Part shown: in pieces, positions 6,867 to 9,246 of the stretch
Numbering within the stretch: the stretch's first letter is position 1
How the letters are laid out: each line of letters starts with the position of its first letter
Origin: Kofleriaceae bacterium
GTDB taxonomy: Bacteria > Myxococcota_A > Polyangia > Haliangiales > Haliangiaceae
Length of the DNA: 9,246 nt
NCBI GenBank assembly: GCA_024642805.1
Contig: JAHEAK010000163.1
Span: 1-9,246 of the forward strand
Direction of reading: 5' to 3'
Notes under the pieces: model-generated
Databases searched by the model: none
The model's input: the letters and a program-made list of their open reading frames with translations, nothing else
Told to the model about the DNA's origin: nothing
Position numbers and translations under genes: made by a program

Positions 6867-7768
6867 CAGGGAATGAGCCTCCGGATCTCAGCGACCTCGC
6901 TGAAGTCGACGTCTTGCTCGCCCTCCTTGGACAGCATGCTGCCGACGATGCCCGTGCACTCGGAAACGAAGTTGTATTGTTTGGTCTCGGTGACCAGAAG
7001 CCCGACGGTGCGGGTCATCTCGATGCGATTGCGAATCACTCGAAACTCGCCAAAGGGGGTGCTCAGGATGCCGCTGCTATCGGCCAGGCCGACGTACTCT
7101 TCGCTGTAGAAGGAGGCAATGCCCTGGGCCAGACCGCTCACCGTGGAGTCGGTGGAGAAGCTCGCGCCCTCGACCAGGGGAATCGGCATGAGGGTCACCG
7201 GCGGATCGTAGGTGAGCTCCGTGCGGGTGAAGCCGTCTTCCGGAGAGACCACGCCGAGCAACAAGAGGGCGCTATCGGTAAGCTGGAAGACGCCCAGTAG
7301 ATCGCTGCCGGTGGCAAGCTTGGCGGAGTAGCTCGCGTCAGGAAAGAGCGTGTTGTACCAGGCGCTCTGGGTGTCGAAGAGCTCGACGGCGACATCGGCA
7401 TCGCCGTTGAAGTCTTGGGCCAGGTCCCAGTGGCGCACGCCCTCGACGAGCTCACCGCTGGTGTCGAAGCTCAGGTCGGCCGCGACGCGAAAGTCAGCCT
7501 GGATGCCGGCCTTCATGGGCACCTCGTCGCGGGTGATTTCCTCGTCGATCACACCGCCACAGGCCGAGAGGCCACCGGCATCGGGGCCGCCGTCACTGTC
7601 GGGCCCGGCGTCGGGGGCGTCATTTGTGTTGCACTGCCCATCGTCACCGCACACGCCAGAGGCGCAATCGGCGTTGATCTCGCACTGCCCGGCGGGCGAG
7701 CTTCCACAGCCTCCTAGAGACCCTGCGAGGCAAATAAGCACAAGGGCGTGGGGCGTGGATGGCGTCAT
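6866..7768 (-). CDS. lipoprotein 1 of a paralogous pair, first gene of the operon
   Basis: A 300-residue predicted lipoprotein from the ATG at 7768. Its signal peptide ends in SLGGC with lipidated C21. The frame is open up to 7828, but those 20 residues would precede the signal and overlap the putative promoter and operator, so the shorter start is preferred. After the lipid anchor come a Cys-rich stretch (C29, C35, C40, C46, of the type N-x-D-C-x-S-G-V-C), then a Pro/Asp/Ala/Gly linker (51-66), both typical of Myxococcota surface lipoproteins. The C-terminal domain (about 70-300) is homologous to lipoprotein 2: C70-x8-TR.E.P, FDTSG (101-105), W137-x4-FP and VSEC (268-271) with a 29-residue tail. 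The molecular function is unknown. Being first, and lacking a good Shine-Dalgarno sequence before 7768, it may be translated from a nearly leaderless mRNA. Confidence 0.83.
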   Translation of the reverse strand: MTPSTPHALVLICLAGSLGGCGSSPAGQCEINADCASGVCGDDGQCNTNDAPDAGPDSDGGPDAGGLSACGGVIDEEITRDEVPMKAGIQADFRVAADLSFDTSGELVEGVRHWDLAQDFNGDADVAVELFDTQSAWYNTLFPDASYSAKLATGSDLLGVFQLTDSALLLLGVVSPEDGFTRTELTYDPPVTLMPIPLVEGASFSTDSTVSGLAQGIASFYSEEYVGLADSSGILSTPFGEFRVIRNRIEMTRTVGLLVTETKQYNFVSECTGIVGSMLSKEGEQDVDFSEVAEIRRLIP

Positions 7769-7776
7769 CGGTCGGG

Positions 7777-7806
7777 ATAATGGCGACGCATCGCGGACAA
7801 TGTCAA
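7777..7806 (-). promoter_or_regulatory. putative sigma-70-type promoter of the seven-gene PHA operon
   Basis: On the minus strand a perfect -35 hexamer TTGACA (7806-7801) is followed after 18 bases by CATTAT (7782-7777, 4 of 6 matches to TATAAT). The predicted start of transcription is near 7770, only a couple of bases before the ATG at 7768. No Shine-Dalgarno sequence is seen there, which is consistent with a leaderless or near-leaderless first gene. The call rests on consensus matching only. Confidence 0.45.
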
Positions 7807-7818
7807 CGACGTATTTGC

Positions 7819-7830
7819 TGCATTGCACAA
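7819..7830 (+). promoter_or_regulatory. putative PhaR operator 1, TGCATTGCACAA
   Basis: A perfect 9-base inverted repeat TGCATTGCA plus CAA, in the divergent region between the operon and phaR, just upstream of the operon -35 box. From memory it fits the TGCRNYGCASMA motif reported for PhaR (AniA) of Sinorhizobium at every position. A second copy of the form TGC-N3-GCACAA is at 8507-8518. It would allow phaR autoregulation and control of the operon together. Confidence 0.6.
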
Positions 7831-7862
7831 CTAAATCCAGGCTTTTGTTCGCGGGCGCAAAA

Positions 7863-7870
7863 GGGTAGGG
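7863..7870 (+). promoter_or_regulatory. ribosome binding site of phaR
   Basis: The purine-rich GGGTAGGG ends 8 bases before the ATG at 7879. It selects this start over upstream in-frame codons, and the protein then begins directly with the conserved N-terminal domain of the family. Confidence 0.65.
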
Positions 7871-7878
7871 TCGCCGCC

Positions 7879-8448
7879 ATGGCCAAACCGGTCCTCATCA
7901 AAAAGTACGGAAATCGTCGGCTCTACGACACCGACGAGAGCCGCTATCTGACCCTCGAGGAGCTTGCGGCCAAGATTCACGCCGGGGCAGATGTGAAGGT
8001 TGTCGAGGTCAAGACCGGCGAAGATCTCACGCAAGCGACGCTCACGCAGATCGTTGTCGAGAGTCGCGGGGCCGCTCGCTTTCTGCCCGTGCCCTTGCTC
8101 ACCCAGATGATTCGCATGGGCGACGATGCCCTGGCCGAGTTTCTGGGCCACTACATGACGACCACGATGGAGCTCTATTTGCGCTCTGTGCGGGGTATGC
8201 AGATGATTACGCCTTTCACGGCCAGCGCAATTCCGCGGCCCGTGCGCGAGGCCTTCGGTCGCTTCTTTCCTTCGCCCTTTGCGTCGCCATGGGGCCAGGC
8301 CGCCGCCCACACGCCCTATGTCGATCCGATGGAAACGCCGCCGCCCGCACCAGGCGACGATCTCGCTTCGCTGCGCAGGGAGATCGACGAGCTCAAAGAG
8401 GCGATGGCGGAGAAGAGCCGCAAGCCGCGCGCAAAATCCAAGTCCTAG
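7879..8448 (+). CDS. phaR: PHA/PHB accumulation regulator PhaR
   Basis: A 189-residue cytoplasmic regulator. The N-terminal PHB-accumulation DNA-binding domain (about 4-64) has the family signature IKKYGNRRLYDTDESRYLTL (7-26), followed by DLTQATLTQIVVE (49-61). A second conserved helical segment (about 64-110) contains LPVPLLTQMIRMGDDALAEFLG (69-90). The C-terminal part has a Pro-rich linker (147-160), a short coiled coil (about 160-180) and a basic tail RKPRAKSKS (181-189). Family members bind nascent PHA granules; when no polymer is present they repress phasin genes and their own gene, and polymer binding relieves this. The gene is divergent from the PHA operon and shares a 110-base intergenic region with it that contains a candidate operator. 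This adjacency supports the PHA role of the whole operon, including its envelope genes. The frame upstream of 7879 stays open to 7759 but is not conserved-looking. Confidence 0.94.
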   Translation: MAKPVLIKKYGNRRLYDTDESRYLTLEELAAKIHAGADVKVVEVKTGEDLTQATLTQIVVESRGAARFLPVPLLTQMIRMGDDALAEFLGHYMTTTMELYLRSVRGMQMITPFTASAIPRPVREAFGRFFPSPFASPWGQAAAHTPYVDPMETPPPAPGDDLASLRREIDELKEAMAEKSRKPRAKSKS

Positions 8449-8476
8449 CGGCAGCGTAGCGGCCGCGACTTCCATC

Positions 8477-8507
8477 TTGACAATCGACCCGGGGCGCGGG
8501 ATATGTT
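8477..8507 (+). promoter_or_regulatory. putative promoter of the sodium:solute symporter gene
   Basis: A perfect TTGACA (8477-8482) is followed after 19 bases by TATGTT (8502-8507, 4 of 6 matches). The spacer is slightly long. The predicted transcription start is near 8514, upstream of the ribosome binding site at 8523. This argues for the ATG at 8533 and against the in-frame ATG at 8503, which lies inside the -10 box. Confidence 0.45.
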
Positions 8508-8518
8508 GCGCCGCACAA
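8507..8518 (+). promoter_or_regulatory. putative PhaR operator 2, TGCGCCGCACAA
   Basis: A second occurrence of TGC-N3-GCACAA on the same strand as the first, again matching TGCRNYGCASMA at all positions. It overlaps the end of the -10 box and the expected transcription start of the symporter gene, a typical repressor position. By eye I find no other full match in the window. Confidence 0.5.
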
Positions 8519-8522
8519 GAAA

Positions 8523-8527
8523 GAGGG
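8523..8527 (+). promoter_or_regulatory. ribosome binding site of the symporter gene
   Basis: GAGGG lies 5 bases before the ATG at 8533 and decides this start over the in-frame ATG at 8503, which has no comparable site and would add ten mostly basic residues. Confidence 0.65.
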
Positions 8528-8532
8528 CGGGT

Positions 8533-9246
8533 ATGCACATTCTGGAACTCATCAAGGACAGGCCCTCGGTCTGGATTTTCTTCGGCATCTATTTGCTAGG
8601 TACCTCCTGGCTGGCCTGGCTCGGTCACAAGCGAACCACTGACATCAAGAGCTTCGCGGTCGGCGATGGCGACATGAATCCGATCATCGTCGGCTTGACC
8701 CTCGCGGCTTCGATCGCATCGACCGCCACCTTCGTCATCAACCCCGGCCTGGTCTATGCCTTCGGCCTATCGGCCTTCTTGCATTACGGCGTGTCGGTGA
8801 CCCTTGGCGTGACCGTAGCCCTGGTCTTGCTCAGCTCCGGATTTCGGCGCGTGGGCGCGCATCACGGAGCCCTGACCCTTCCGCAGTGGGTTGGTCAGCG
8901 TTACCAGTCCAAGGCCATGACGGTGTTCTTCGCTCTGGCAAGCTTGCTCTCGCTCACTTTCGTCGTGCTGATCTTGGGCGGCATCTCGATCGTCATGCAA
9001 AAAGTTCTCGGCTTGTCCAACACGACCAGTCTGCTGATCGTGACCATCTTCGTGTTCGGCTACATCTTTATCGGTGGAACCTACGCCCACGCCTACACCA
9101 ACACGATGCAGGCGATGATCATGATCTCGGTTGCCATCGTCATCGTTGTTTCCGGCTTTCACTATTTCTCCGACGGCATCGGTCCCTTCTTCGAGCGCAT
9201 CCGCGCTGTCGACCCCCATCTGGCGAGCGCCACAAACGTCAGCAAT
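8533..9246 (+). CDS. sodium:solute symporter (SSS family), N-terminal part (cut by window edge)
   Basis: Open from the ATG at 8533 to the right edge, 238 residues without a stop; full-length relatives are usually about 500 residues. It is an inner-membrane protein that couples sodium entry to uptake of a small solute. Hydrophobic helices are visible at about 11-30, 51-74, 77-101, 129-155, 165-183 and 195-212. The stretch GLTLAASIASTATFV (54-68) corresponds to the broken first core helix of the LeuT fold. GGTYAHAYTNTMQAMIM (181-197) matches the family signature of the type GG-x3-A-x-x-T-D/N-x-x-Q. The substrate (carboxylate, amino acid, sugar or vitamin) cannot be told from this half. It follows phaR by 84 bases on the same strand and has its own promoter with a possible PhaR operator. 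If that is right, uptake of a carbon source is tied to the polymer state of the cell. Confidence 0.92.
   Translation, partial: MHILELIKDRPSVWIFFGIYLLGTSWLAWLGHKRTTDIKSFAVGDGDMNPIIVGLTLAASIASTATFVINPGLVYAFGLSAFLHYGVSVTLGVTVALVLLSSGFRRVGAHHGALTLPQWVGQRYQSKAMTVFFALASLLSLTFVVLILGGISIVMQKVLGLSNTTSLLIVTIFVFGYIFIGGTYAHAYTNTMQAMIMISVAIVIVVSGFHYFSDGIGPFFERIRAVDPHLASATNVSN

Noticed and set aside
7769..7828. Longer start for lipoprotein 1 at 7828
   Set aside because: It places 20 non-hydrophobic residues before the lipoprotein signal and runs through the candidate promoter and operator.
8448..8466. GCGGC/GCCGC inverted repeat just after phaR as a terminator
   Set aside because: The stem is only 5 bp with a 9-base loop and no T-tract; too weak to call.
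8767..9219. Minus-strand open frame of 150 codons rich in His, Asp and Gly opposite the symporter
   Set aside because: The composition is the complement of hydrophobic transmembrane codons; the sense frame is a clear SSS transporter.
1..9246. CRISPR arrays, insertion sequences, tRNA or rRNA genes, long repeats
   Set aside because: None could be seen on either strand; the window is almost entirely protein-coding.

Overview
The window is GC-rich (roughly 60% by eye), protein-dense DNA from a Gram-negative bacterium, most likely a member of Myxococcota or a related former deltaproteobacterial lineage (Bradymonadales-like groups fit well). Three things point there. One lipoprotein has a Cys-rich segment followed by a Pro/Asp/Ala/Gly linker of the kind common in those genomes. 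There is a beta-barrel protein of a kind I associate with deltaproteobacteria. A class III-type PHA synthase sits with a PhaR regulator. The lineage is an inference; there is no rRNA or other marker here.

Layout. Minus strand, right to left: a tightly packed run of seven genes from 7768 down to 524. In order these are lipoprotein 1, an exported alpha/beta hydrolase, an outer-membrane beta-barrel protein, lipoprotein 2 (a paralogue of lipoprotein 1), a 97-residue PhaE-like protein, a long-chain acyl-CoA ligase, and the PHA synthase PhaC. Every junction is a 1 or 4 base overlap or a gap of at most 6 bases, so this reads as one translationally coupled operon. After 52 bases comes the start of an MscS-type channel, cut by the left edge (1-471); it has no stop inside the window. 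Plus strand: the PHA regulator phaR (7879-8448) is divergent from the operon. It is followed by a sodium:solute symporter (8533 onward) cut by the right edge. No stretch longer than about 110 bases lacks a gene.

How it may work. PhaR-family proteins sense PHA and repress PHA genes. Both intergenic regions next to phaR contain the same 12-base pattern TGC-N3-GCACAA, once between phaR and the operon and once over the symporter promoter, so operon, regulator and symporter may form one regulon. The operon joins cytoplasmic polymer synthesis (ligase, PhaE-like, PhaC) to cell-envelope proteins (barrel, two related lipoproteins, lipidated hydrolase). I infer a scavenge-to-store route: esters are cleaved at the envelope, acids taken up, activated to CoA thioesters and polymerised to PHA. 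No phaA, phaB or phaJ is present in the window, which fits substrate supply through the ligase. This function is a hypothesis; the gene identities and packing are seen directly.
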